NCBI RefSeq assembly: GCF_937871615.1
Contig: NZ_CALMPA010000071.1
Location: forward strand, 1 to 64,000
Direction: 5' to 3'
DNA length: 64,000 nt
Origin: an uncultured Sphingomonas sp.
GTDB taxonomy: Bacteria; Pseudomonadota; Alphaproteobacteria; Sphingomonadales; Sphingomonadaceae
Positions 9,216 through 17,049 of the stretch are shown in pieces. The notes beneath the pieces are model-generated. The model saw only the letters and a program-made list of their open reading frames with translations. It was not told where the DNA came from and searched no databases. Numbering within the stretch: position 1 is the stretch's first letter; each line of letters starts with the position of its first letter. A program made the position numbers and the translations under genes.

Positions 9216-10034
9216 ATGACCACGATCGACTATCACGCGAAGATCCGTCTGCTGGTCGCGGTGCGCGGACATCCATTCGATCGCAACGCCTTTGCCGCCT
9301 TGTTCAACGATATGCCGGGGATCACGGCCACCTTCGTCGATCAACCGGCGGCGGCGCATATGATGCGCCCGGACTTGATCGACACGTTCGATGCGCTGGT
9401 GCTGTATGATATGCCCGGCCTCGACTTCGCGGCGAAACAGCGCGCCGCGCCCGTTCCCCCGCCCGCGGGATTTACCGCGAATTTCACCGCGATGCTCGAT
9501 CGCGGCATCGGGGTGGTGGCACTTCATCACGCGCTGGCGGGCTGGCCGGCATGGCCCGGATATGCGGAATTGCTAGGCGGCACTTTCCTCTACCGGCCCG
9601 GCACATTGCGAGGCCGGAACCGGCCCGATTCCGGCTATCGCCATCAGGTTGCCTATACGGCGGAGGTCGCCGCGCCGGATCACCCGATCATGGCCGATAT
9701 CCCGCCGACCTTTCCCATGGTTGACGAACTTTATCTCGCCGAGATGTTCGAAGACGATGTGATTCCGCTGTTGCGTGCGCGGCACGCCTTTACGCAGGAA
9801 AATTTCTACTCCGCGACCGCCGCGATCGAGGGCCGGATGTTCTCGAACGAGGGATGGGCGCATCCCGAAGGCTCGAACCTGATCGGCTGGGCCAAGCGCG
9901 CGGGGAACAGCCCGCTGGTGTATCTTCAGCCGGGAGACGACCAGGTGACGTATGACAATCCCGTCTATCGACGACTTGTCGAGAATGCGATCCGCTGGGT
10001 CGCGTCGCAGGCAGCGCGGGATTGGGCGAAATGA
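9216..10034 (+). CDS. ThuA-like domain protein
   Basis: The 272-residue protein fits the ThuA family, which has a class I glutamine-amidotransferase-like fold. It shows an early strand (IRLLVAVRGHPFD), a central VVALHHALAGWP segment with paired His residues, and a late PLVYLQPGDD segment. ThuA proteins act in sugar (trehalose) catabolism, but their catalytic role in xenobiotic clusters is not established. It overlaps the following SDR by four bases (ATGA), so the two are coupled. A second ThuA-like gene lies at 30450. Confidence 0.75.
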   Translation: MTTIDYHAKIRLLVAVRGHPFDRNAFAALFNDMPGITATFVDQPAAAHMMRPDLIDTFDALVLYDMPGLDFAAKQRAAPVPPPAGFTANFTAMLDRGIGVVALHHALAGWPAWPGYAELLGGTFLYRPGTLRGRNRPDSGYRHQVAYTAEVAAPDHPIMADIPPTFPMVDELYLAEMFEDDVIPLLRARHAFTQENFYSATAAIEGRMFSNEGWAHPEGSNLIGWAKRAGNSPLVYLQPGDDQVTYDNPVYRRLVENAIRWVASQAARDWAK

Positions 10035-10744
10035 GCGCGCGGCTCGGCGGGCGCCATATCCTCGTCACCGGCGCCGCCTCGGGGATCGGCGCGGCGACGG
10101 TCGCGCGACTTGAGGCGGACGGTGCCCGCGTGTTCGGCGTGGATCGGGCCGGCGCGGTCGATCTTTCACTCGACGTCACCCAGGCCGGGGCGACCGAGCG
10201 GATCGTCGCTGCGGCGGTCAAAGCGATGGGAGCACTGGACGGGCTGGCGCTTTGCGCGGGCGTTTCAGGCGCGGAGAGTATCGACGGGCACAGCGACGAT
10301 TGGTGGGACGCGGTAATGGCCGTCAACGTGACGGCGGTGTTCCGCACCATCCGCGCCGCGCTCGCGCCGCTGAAGGCGTCGGGCAAGGGGCGGATCGTGA
10401 CGATCGGCTCGGTGATGTCGAGCTACGGCGCGCCCGGCCTTGTCGCTTATGCCGCGTCCAAGCACGCCGTTCTGGGGCTCACGCGCGCGCTGGCCGCCGA
10501 ACTCGGGCCGGACGGGATCAATGTCACCTGCATCCAGCCCGGCGCTATCGACACGCCGATGACCGCGCCGGCCTTCACCGCCAACCCCACCTATGCCGCG
10601 TTCTGGGAGCAGAAGGCGGCGCTGAAGCGGCTCGGCAAACCGGAAGATATCGCCGACGTGATCGCGTTCCTGATGTCCGACGATGCGCGCTTCGTCAGCG
10701 GCTGCGGGATCATGGTGGACGGTGCGGCGATGGCCGCACCGTAG
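10031..10744 (+). CDS. Short-chain dehydrogenase/reductase (SDR)
   Basis: A 237-residue classical SDR with the cofactor motif TGAASGIG, catalytic Ser and YAASK, and a terminal VDGAAM. The ATG at 10031 overlaps the stop of the ThuA-like gene and is preferred over an in-frame ATG nine bases upstream. It forms a two-gene operon with the ThuA-like protein. It ends 12 bases before the convergent SDR at 10757. The substrate is unknown. Confidence 0.88.
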   Translation: MSARLGGRHILVTGAASGIGAATVARLEADGARVFGVDRAGAVDLSLDVTQAGATERIVAAAVKAMGALDGLALCAGVSGAESIDGHSDDWWDAVMAVNVTAVFRTIRAALAPLKASGKGRIVTIGSVMSSYGAPGLVAYAASKHAVLGLTRALAAELGPDGINVTCIQPGAIDTPMTAPAFTANPTYAAFWEQKAALKRLGKPEDIADVIAFLMSDDARFVSGCGIMVDGAAMAAP

Positions 10745-10756
10745 CCGTAACTCGCG

Positions 10757-11515
10757 TCAGAACTGGACGCGCTTGGTGTATCCGCCATCTACGATCAGGT
10801 TGGTGCCGGTGATCCAGGCTGCCGCCGGGCTGGCAAGGAAGGCGATCGCGTTCGCCACGTCCGTCGTCTCACCGAGCCGCTTCACGGCGGTCGCATCCTC
10901 GAACGACTTGTACATTTCAGGCGCGCCCTTCCTGATGTCGTCCCAATTGCCGCCTTCGAACCACACCGGCCCCGGCGACACCGCGTTGACGCGAATGCCC
11001 TTCGGCCCCCACGCTTGGCTTAGCTGCCCCGAATAGGTCAGCAGCGCGCCCTTGATCGCGTTGAAGGCATTGGGCGCGAAGAAGGTTTCGGTCGCTGCGA
11101 TGCTGGCGAGGATCACGATCGCGGCCGCCCTTGATTTTTCGAGATACGGCAGCATCGCCTCGCACCCGCGCACGGTGCCGAGCATGTCCATCTTGTAGCA
11201 GGCGTCCCAATCCTGCGCGAGCTTCGAGCCGGAGGCGCTGGCCGATGGAATAAAGATATCGCAGCCGCCAAGCTCATCGGCGATTTCGGCCAGCAATGCG
11301 GGATAGCGATCGAGATCGGCCAGATCGCCCCGCTTCGCCACCACCTTGCCGCCGTGGCGCGCGTAAGTCGCCGCCGCGTCGTCGATCTGTTCCTGATTGC
11401 GGGAAAAGAAGCCGACATCGCAGCCCTCCGCCGCGAGCAATTCCAGCGTGGCACGCCCCGTCCCGCGGCTGCCGCCGGTCAACACCACTTTCAGGCCCTT
11501 GAGTTTCAGGTCCAT
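10757..11515 (-). CDS. SDR-family protein with Phe in place of the catalytic Tyr
   Basis: The 252-residue protein has an SDR cofactor motif (LTGGSRGTG, near residue 12) and the usual fold. At the active site, Ser138 and Lys155 are kept, but position 151 is Phe (AFNAIK) where SDRs have Tyr. The spacing S-x12-F-x3-K is exact, so this is not a misalignment. It ends in GGYTKRVQF, the same tail as its paralogue at 29692, which has the same change. It may reduce poorly or catalyse something other than standard hydride transfer. It is the last gene of the operon that begins with the MFS gene at 14493. Confidence 0.85.
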   Translation of the reverse strand: MDLKLKGLKVVLTGGSRGTGRATLELLAAEGCDVGFFSRNQEQIDDAAATYARHGGKVVAKRGDLADLDRYPALLAEIADELGGCDIFIPSASASGSKLAQDWDACYKMDMLGTVRGCEAMLPYLEKSRAAAIVILASIAATETFFAPNAFNAIKGALLTYSGQLSQAWGPKGIRVNAVSPGPVWFEGGNWDDIRKGAPEMYKSFEDATAVKRLGETTDVANAIAFLASPAAAWITGTNLIVDGGYTKRVQF

Positions 11516-11563
11516 GTCTCTCTCCTCAATATGTTGCGTGGATCGTTGGTTCGGCGCGCTGCT

Positions 11564-12340
11564 TCAGACGCCTGACATGCCGGCGGTCGCCCCGCCGTCG
11601 ATCACATAATCCGCTCCCGTCACGAACGCGGCGTCATCCGATCCGAGATACGCGACCAGCCCGGCGATCTCCTCAAGCGTCGCCATCCGTTTCATCGGCG
11701 ATACGCCCTCCAATACTGCGCGCGCCGCGACCGGATCGGGCGCGCCGGCGATCGCGCCCTCGATCAGCGCGGTCGCGACCACGCCGGGCAGGATCGCGTT
11801 GCAGCGGATGCGATAGCCGCGCGCCGCGCAATGCATCGCGATAGATTTGGCGAGCAGGCGGACGCCGCCCTTGGTGGCGGTATAGCCGACATTGCCCGCC
11901 AGCCCGAGCATCCCGCTGATCGAACTGTTGAGCACGATCGCCCCGCCCGGTCCGTGGGGATTGTCGCGCATGATGCGGATCGCGGCCTGCGCCGTTAGCA
12001 TCGGGCCGGTCAGGTTGATCGCGATGATGTCGTTCCACGCCTCCAGCGTGACATCTTCGACATTGGTATCGCCCCCTTCGCCCCCGGCGTTGGCGAATGC
12101 GAGATCGAGCCGGCCGAGCGCGCGAATGGCCGCCTCCACCTCGGCCCAGCCATCGCGATCCTCCACCGCGTGGCGCACGAACGTCGCGCCAGTTTCAGCC
12201 GCCACTCGCGCGCCTGCGCCCTCGTTGCGCCCGGTGAACACGACGCGCGCGCCCTCGCGCCGCAGCCGCGCCACCGTGGCCTCACCGATGCCGCTTGTGC
12301 CGCCCGTGATGAGCGCGACCTTGCCGCGATAACGCTCCAT
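11564..12340 (-). CDS. Short-chain dehydrogenase/reductase (SDR)
   Basis: A 258-residue classical SDR with the cofactor motif TGGTSGIG, Ser and YTATK at the active site, and DGGATAG near the C terminus. The ATG at 12340 overlaps the stop of the SnoaL-like gene by one base (TGATG) and is chosen over an upstream in-frame ATG. The operon order is MFS, ABM protein, SnoaL-like protein, this SDR, then the SDR at 10757. Its substrate is unknown. Confidence 0.87.
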   Translation of the reverse strand: MERYRGKVALITGGTSGIGEATVARLRREGARVVFTGRNEGAGARVAAETGATFVRHAVEDRDGWAEVEAAIRALGRLDLAFANAGGEGGDTNVEDVTLEAWNDIIAINLTGPMLTAQAAIRIMRDNPHGPGGAIVLNSSISGMLGLAGNVGYTATKGGVRLLAKSIAMHCAARGYRIRCNAILPGVVATALIEGAIAGAPDPVAARAVLEGVSPMKRMATLEEIAGLVAYLGSDDAAFVTGADYVIDGGATAGMSGV

Positions 12341-12747
12341 CAGCGCACCTGAAGCACGGTGTAGCCGCGCGACACGAAGCGCCATTCGCCATCGTCATCG
12401 CGGCGCAGATCATCGTCGTAGCGCCCCGAGACAAACCGTTCCGCCCCGTCGGTCTGCTTGAGCATTTCCAGCATGTAGCTGCGCGCGGTCGCCGTATCGC
12501 CGTCGATCGAGACCGCGCCATGCGCCACATACATGCCCGCGCGCTCAAAGCCGGCCATCAGCTTCACCCACAGATCGGATATCGCCTGCCGCCCCTCGGC
12601 GCGATGTTCGCCAACCTCCCAGTGCGCGTCGGCGGCCCAGCATTCGGCGTAATCCGCCAGATCATGCCTGAACACCGCGTCGTTATAGGCTTCGATCCGC
12701 TCGCGAATGGCGAGACGATCGGCGACGCTGCCGGTGAACCCGCGCAT
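12340..12747 (-). CDS. SnoaL-like / NTF2-fold protein
   Basis: The 135-residue protein matches the NTF2/SnoaL-like fold in length and in its opening helix (RLAIRERIEAYNDAVFRHD) followed by a segment reading YAECWAADAHWEV. Such proteins are isomerases, cyclases or dehydratases, or have no known activity; ketosteroid isomerase shares the fold. It overlaps both neighbours by one base, so it is translated in step with them. A role in isomerising or dehydrating a pathway intermediate is plausible but unproven. Confidence 0.78.
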   Translation of the reverse strand: MRGFTGSVADRLAIRERIEAYNDAVFRHDLADYAECWAADAHWEVGEHRAEGRQAISDLWVKLMAGFERAGMYVAHGAVSIDGDTATARSYMLEMLKQTDGAERFVSGRYDDDLRRDDDGEWRFVSRGYTVLQVR

Positions 12748-13094
12748 CAGATCACCACCGCGAAATGCGCCTGCGGCGTGCCGGCTGCGTCATAAACCTG
12801 CTCCACCGCGTCGCAGCGATACTTCTGCGAGCGCGCCCGGATCAGCCCGGATTTGTCGACATGATCGCGCATCGCGGCATAGCTCGGATCGCGGAAATGG
12901 CCGGCGAGCGCATCCTCGCTCTCCCATTCCTCATAGACGTTGACGCGCCCCGGTCTGGCTGGGTCGAGCGACCAGTCGTAGGCGATGCAACCCTTTTCCG
13001 CGCGCGAAGCCTCGATCAGCGGTTGCGCGTCAAGCAGCGCCTGCCGTGCGCCGGCAGGCTCCAGATCAATGACGGCATTGATGATGACCGGCAC
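12747..13094 (-). CDS. Antibiotic biosynthesis monooxygenase (ABM) domain protein
   Basis: The 115-residue protein has the dimeric alpha/beta-barrel ABM signature: GCIAYDWSLDPARPGRV, then YEEWES and a HFRDPSY segment. The family includes cofactor-free monooxygenases such as quinol oxidases, and many members of unknown function. It is placed between an MFS transporter and a SnoaL-like gene, with a one-base overlap downstream. It may oxidise a pathway intermediate or protect against a reactive one. Confidence 0.8.
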   Translation of the reverse strand: MPVIINAVIDLEPAGARQALLDAQPLIEASRAEKGCIAYDWSLDPARPGRVNVYEEWESEDALAGHFRDPSYAAMRDHVDKSGLIRARSQKYRCDAVEQVYDAAGTPQAHFAVVI

Positions 13095-13107
13095 GGATTC
13101 CTCCTCG

Positions 13108-14493
13108 TCAGGTTCGTTTGAGTTGCCCGCCCGCCGCGATCGTGGGGCGGGTGATGAGTACGGCGGCCAGCGCGACGACGATGCCGCCCGCGAGCGCCAG
13201 GAAAGGTATCGTGAAATCGTCGGCAGCCAGCACCTTCGCGCCGGGATCGAGCAGCACCATCGTCACCGTGGCGCCAAGGCCGGTGCCAACCTGCTGGGCG
13301 GTGAAAAGCAGCGCGGTGCCCACCCCTTGCTCGCGCGGGGCGAGCGGTGCGGTCGCCGCCTGCATCATGACGATGAAGGCGGTGACGCTGCCCAGCGCGC
13401 AGATCACCATGCCGGGCGCAATGCTGGTGGCATAAGGCTGCCCCATCGACATCGCGAGCCAGGTGAGCCCGGCCAGGTTAATCAGCCCCGCCCCCAGCAC
13501 CGCCGCCCGCGCCGGGGCTCGCGCCAGCAAGGTCGGGGCGAGCTGCCCCGCCGCGATCACGGCGAGCGCGTAAGGCATCGCCGCCAACCCCGCCAGCGCG
13601 GGGGCAAAACCTAGCACACGCTGCATGTATAGCTGCGAAAGAACGAGCAGCCCGCCGACCGCCGACATGAAAAGGGTAAGCGTAAAAGCGGAAAGCGCGA
13701 ACATCGGCCTCCGGATCAGCGCGCCGGGCACCAGCGGCGCGGCGACGCGACGCTCGATCGCGACGAACATCGCGATCATCACCCCCGCGCCGGCCAGCAT
13801 CCCAAGCGTCGCAGGCGACACCCCGATCCGCCCGAGCAGCGCGATCCCGCCGACCAGCAACGTCATCGCGATCGTCGCGGCAATCGCGCCCGCGCCGTCG
13901 ATCGCCTCGCCGCGCGTCGTCGCAACCTTGGGCAGCCAGGCCAGCGCCATGGACAAGGCGATGCCCATGAGCGGGACATTGACGAAGAACGCACCGCGCC
14001 AGCCGAATGTCGAGACGATCCAGCCACCGACGAGCAGCCCGATGATGAGCGACAGGCCCTGCGTAATCCCGAAAATGCCAAGCGCGCGATGCCGGATCGG
14101 CCCATCCGGCAGGAAAGCCGTGATAAGCGCGAACGCGCCGGGCGATAGCAGCGCCACCGCCAGCCCCTGTGCAACACGCGCGGCGAGAACCAGTGCGAAA
14201 CCCGGCGCGAGGCCCGCCGCCAGCGACGCCGCCCCGAACAGCGCCAGCCCAACGGCAAGCGCGCGGCGATGTCCGTAGCGATCAACCAGCTTGCCGCCCA
14301 CGATCAGCGTGCCGGCCAGCGCCAGCGTGTTCGCGGTGACGACCCAGCCCAGCACAGCGGGCGATACGCCCAGATCGCGCCCGATCGAGGGCAGCGCGAG
14401 GCTGACAATGGCGAAATCCGCCGTCAGGATCAGCTTCGTCAGCGCCATCAACGCGATCACGCGCCGGTGGTGTCGGGCGTCGCTCGCCTCCAT
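13108..14493 (-). CDS. MFS transporter, DHA2-like
   Basis: The 461-residue membrane protein shows the MFS signature GGKLVDRYGHRR between helices 2 and 3 and an ARVAQG segment with helix 4. It looks like a drug-efflux or metabolite transporter of the DHA2 type. It is the first gene of the minus-strand operon that ends at 10757. The gene is divergent from the MDR reductase at 14579. It could export toxic intermediates or take up the substrate across the inner membrane. Confidence 0.85.
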   Translation of the reverse strand: MEASDARHHRRVIALMALTKLILTADFAIVSLALPSIGRDLGVSPAVLGWVVTANTLALAGTLIVGGKLVDRYGHRRALAVGLALFGAASLAAGLAPGFALVLAARVAQGLAVALLSPGAFALITAFLPDGPIRHRALGIFGITQGLSLIIGLLVGGWIVSTFGWRGAFFVNVPLMGIALSMALAWLPKVATTRGEAIDGAGAIAATIAMTLLVGGIALLGRIGVSPATLGMLAGAGVMIAMFVAIERRVAAPLVPGALIRRPMFALSAFTLTLFMSAVGGLLVLSQLYMQRVLGFAPALAGLAAMPYALAVIAAGQLAPTLLARAPARAAVLGAGLINLAGLTWLAMSMGQPYATSIAPGMVICALGSVTAFIVMMQAATAPLAPREQGVGTALLFTAQQVGTGLGATVTMVLLDPGAKVLAADDFTIPFLALAGGIVVALAAVLITRPTIAAGGQLKRT

Positions 14494-14528
14494 CGCCTCC
14501 TCCCGCTATCGTTCGCGCCTGATACGCG

Positions 14529-14547
14529 ATAACATGCACAGCGTTAT
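14529..14547. promoter_or_regulatory. Inverted repeat ATAAC-N9-GTTAT between divergent genes
   Basis: The repeat lies in the 85-base gap between the MFS gene and the MDR reductase gene. The right arm is part of a GCGTTATAT element that recurs upstream of the Rieske gene at 41908. It is a candidate operator. The arms are visible, but the regulator is not known. Confidence 0.4.
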
Positions 14548-14578
14548 ATATTTTGCCGAACAACACAAGGAGAAGATG

Positions 14579-15598
14579 ATGCCGACAAACCGCCGCTTCC
14601 TGCTCGAACGCCGCCCGAACGGCGTGCCGGCCCTCGCGGACTTCCGCTTGGCGGAAGCACCCGTCCCGGTGCCGGGGGACGGCGAGTTCGTGGTCCGTAC
14701 CATCTATGCCTCGCTCGATCCGGCGATGCGCGGGTGGCTGGACGATGCGCCGTCTTACATGCCGCCGATCCCGCTGGGTGACGCGGTTCGCGCCAGCACC
14801 GTTGGGCGCGTGGCCGCCTCACGGAACGCGGATTTTCCCGACGGAGCATGGGTCAGCGGGCTCGGCGCGATCGAGGAATATTCCTTGGCGCAGGCTGGCG
14901 GCTTCATGCGGCGCGTCGATCCCGATGCGGTCCCCTCCCCTTCCAATTATCTCTCGGTGCTCGGCGCTGTTGGCATGACGGCCTATTTCGGCGTTGTGGA
15001 TGTGCTGGCGGCGAAAGCGGGGCAGACGCTGCTGGTGTCGGGTGCTGCGGGCGCGGTCGGCTCGCTGGTCGGGCAGATCGGCAAGATCCTGGGTTGCCGC
15101 ACGATCGGGATCGCCGGTGGGCCGGAGAAGATCGCGCGGCTGACGCGCGACTACAAATACGATGTCGGCATCGACTATCGCGGCAAGGATCGCGTGACGC
15201 TGGAGCGGGAAATCCGCGCCGCCGCGCCGGACGGCGTCGATCTGGTGTTCGAGAATGTCGGAGGCGACATCCTGGATGCCACCCTCTCCTGCCTGTCTCC
15301 CCATGCAACGATCGCGCTGTGCGGCCTCATCAGCGAGTATAATTCGCCGGAGAAGATCGGCGCGCGCCAATTATGGCAGTTGATCGTCCACCGCGCGTCG
15401 ATCCGCGGTTTCCTCGTGTCCGATTATCTCGCGCGGTTCGAGGAAGGTGGTGCGCAGATGGCGGCGTGGATGCAGGAAGGCAAGCTCCGCTTCGACGAGC
15501 ATATAGATCACGGCATCGAGAATGCGCTGCCCGCGTTCCTGCGCCTGTTCGACGGCACGAATGAGGGAAAGATGATCCTCCAGATCGGCGAGCCCTGA
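14579..15598 (+). CDS. Zinc-free MDR NAD(P)H oxidoreductase
   Basis: A 339-residue member of the medium-chain reductase group that includes prostaglandin/leukotriene reductases and CurA-like enzymes. These reduce C=C bonds conjugated to a carbonyl. It has the cofactor motif SGAAGAVGS and an NVGG segment, and no zinc ligands. AAGGAG lies six bases before the chosen ATG at 14579 (ATG 14576 is the alternative). Two paralogues lie at 28319 and 37484. A strong hairpin follows the stop. Confidence 0.87.
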   Translation: MPTNRRFLLERRPNGVPALADFRLAEAPVPVPGDGEFVVRTIYASLDPAMRGWLDDAPSYMPPIPLGDAVRASTVGRVAASRNADFPDGAWVSGLGAIEEYSLAQAGGFMRRVDPDAVPSPSNYLSVLGAVGMTAYFGVVDVLAAKAGQTLLVSGAAGAVGSLVGQIGKILGCRTIGIAGGPEKIARLTRDYKYDVGIDYRGKDRVTLEREIRAAAPDGVDLVFENVGGDILDATLSCLSPHATIALCGLISEYNSPEKIGARQLWQLIVHRASIRGFLVSDYLARFEEGGAQMAAWMQEGKLRFDEHIDHGIENALPAFLRLFDGTNEGKMILQIGEP

Positions 15599-15620
15599 CC
15601 CGCGCGATGATGGGCACAGT

Positions 15621-15645
15621 CGCGCCGATCACGTCGATCGGCGCG
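15621..15645 (+). terminator. Strong hairpin after the MDR reductase gene
   Basis: Two perfect 10-base arms (CGCGCCGATC and GATCGGCGCG) flank a 5-base loop, starting 23 bases after the reductase stop. There is no T-run after it, so it may work as a weak or Rho-assisted terminator or protect mRNA ends. Confidence 0.5.
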
Positions 15646-15660
15646 GCAACGTCCGCCTCT

Positions 15661-16095
15661 TCAGTCGTTCATCCACTTTTCCAGATTTTCGTGAAAATAG
15701 CGCACCCGCCGCTCCTGCCACGCCAGATATGCCGATCGAGGTGGCCGACAGCCGATGCCGCGCATCGTAAACTGCGCGCCGGCGCCATTCGAGGCGCGCG
15801 CGACGGTGAATTGCGGAGTGGAAGCGGCGATCTTCTCCAGGCTGGTCAGGTCGCGCTTCTGGATCTGTTCGCCGCTGATCGCCTGCACGGAAACAGGAAT
15901 GTGCTGCACGCTCTCGGCCCGGCGCCGCGCTGTAACGACGACATCCTCAAGGCCGCCGACCTACGGCGCGCGTGCGATCGTGCTGGCAGTCGCACTCGCA
16001 GGCGGCGCGGCTTCTTATGCGCTCGCCGGCATCATCAGGCAGGTGAACATGGATCCAGCGAGCTGGCAGCTCCGCGACCGAGCAAACGCCGTCAC
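15661..16095 (-). pseudogene. Truncated TonB-receptor gene with two nonsense codons
   Basis: The frame from GTG 16095 reads a signal-peptide-like start ending LMMPASA, then TAA (16017-16015), an Ala-rich linker, TAG (15963-15961), then VGGLEDVVVTARRRAESVQ and the plug domain up to FTMRGIG. That is the first 100-odd residues of a TonB receptor with its TonB box. After GIG the frame continues into an unrelated tail ending KWMND, and the barrel is missing. The gene is therefore doubly stopped, truncated and fused to foreign sequence. The tail could come from an oxygenase gene, but that is a guess. Confidence 0.75.
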
Positions 16096-16170
16096 CCCAT
16101 CTCCTCTCCGACAATCGCCTCATGGGCAGCCACGTTTTCGCGCGCGGAAACACGCGCCTCAAATTTGAGG

Positions 16171-16200
16171 GAATGCGCAATTATTTTGCATTGCGCATTC
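16171..16200. promoter_or_regulatory. 11-base inverted repeat before a TetR gene (operator or terminator)
   Basis: Arms GAATGCGCAAT and ATTGCGCATTC flank an 8-base loop, 49 bases upstream of the TetR start and just before CTTTTT. The internal 16 bases at 16183-16198 match a site at 28283-28298 at 14 of 16 positions, which supports a regulator-binding site. The T-run also allows a terminator reading. Confidence 0.5.
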
Positions 16201-16249
16201 CTTTTTGTGCTCAGTGGACAAATCCGTTCGCGCAGGGCAGATATGATAC

Positions 16250-17026
16250 ATGCCGCAAACGGAAACCCGCGGCGCGCTCGACGCGCACCCCGACAAGCCA
16301 TTGCTCTATTCGAGCCCGCTCATCCTGGAGCGGCGACGGCGGCTGCTGCGCGAGGCGCGGAAGATGATCGCGGAAGGCGGCGTCGAGAATTTCAGCGTGC
16401 GCCGCCTGTGCCAGCGCGCCGAGGTTGCCCAGCGCACCCTATATAATGCGTTCCACAACAAGGATCGCGTGATCGCGCTCGCCATCCGCGAGGCATATGA
16501 CGAGTTCAACCTCAACGTCCGCTACCGCACCGACCTGAATACCCTGCCCGGCGTGCTCGACCGCACGACCGCAATAAACCGCCGCAACTTCCGCGTCCGC
16601 AACTACACCAAGGCGGTCGTCGCAATCTATTTCGCGCCCACCACGCCGCGCGATGTGTGGGAAACGCTGCGCGACATGTCCGTCCATGCGATCCACGAAT
16701 GGCTGGTGGCGATGCAGGCGCGCGGCGAATTGCGACAGTGGGTCGATATCAATCACTTCGCGACGACAATGGCCAATGTGCAATATTCGGTCATCAACGA
16801 CTGGTGCCTCGGGCGCCTGTCGGACGAGGAATATCTCCCGCGGTTGGCGGAGAGCATGTTGCTGCTGCTGATCGGCGCAGTCCAGGGCGCGGTGCGCGAG
16901 GAGGCGGAAGCGTTCCTGATCGACATCCGCCGCTCCGGCGAGGTGCCGAAGTTCCCCAACGTGGTTTGGGTGCCTCAACCCGTGGCGGCGGAACCGGCTG
17001 CGCAAGCCGAGGTTGCGGCGAAATAG
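16250..17026 (+). CDS. TetR-family transcriptional regulator
   Basis: The 258-residue protein has a TetR-type DNA-binding domain at about residues 25-75 (ARKMIAEGG, then RTLYNAFHNKD). A long ligand-binding domain follows with the segment NRRNFRVRNYTKAV, shared with the second TetR at 21553. The two are clear paralogues along most of their length. It probably senses a pathway compound and represses genes of this cluster, likely including itself through the inverted repeat at 16171-16200. The ligand is unknown. Confidence 0.9.
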   Translation: MPQTETRGALDAHPDKPLLYSSPLILERRRRLLREARKMIAEGGVENFSVRRLCQRAEVAQRTLYNAFHNKDRVIALAIREAYDEFNLNVRYRTDLNTLPGVLDRTTAINRRNFRVRNYTKAVVAIYFAPTTPRDVWETLRDMSVHAIHEWLVAMQARGELRQWVDINHFATTMANVQYSVINDWCLGRLSDEEYLPRLAESMLLLLIGAVQGAVREEAEAFLIDIRRSGEVPKFPNVVWVPQPVAAEPAAQAEVAAK

Positions 17027-17049
17027 ACGCAGCGGCAGCGCCGCGCGCG

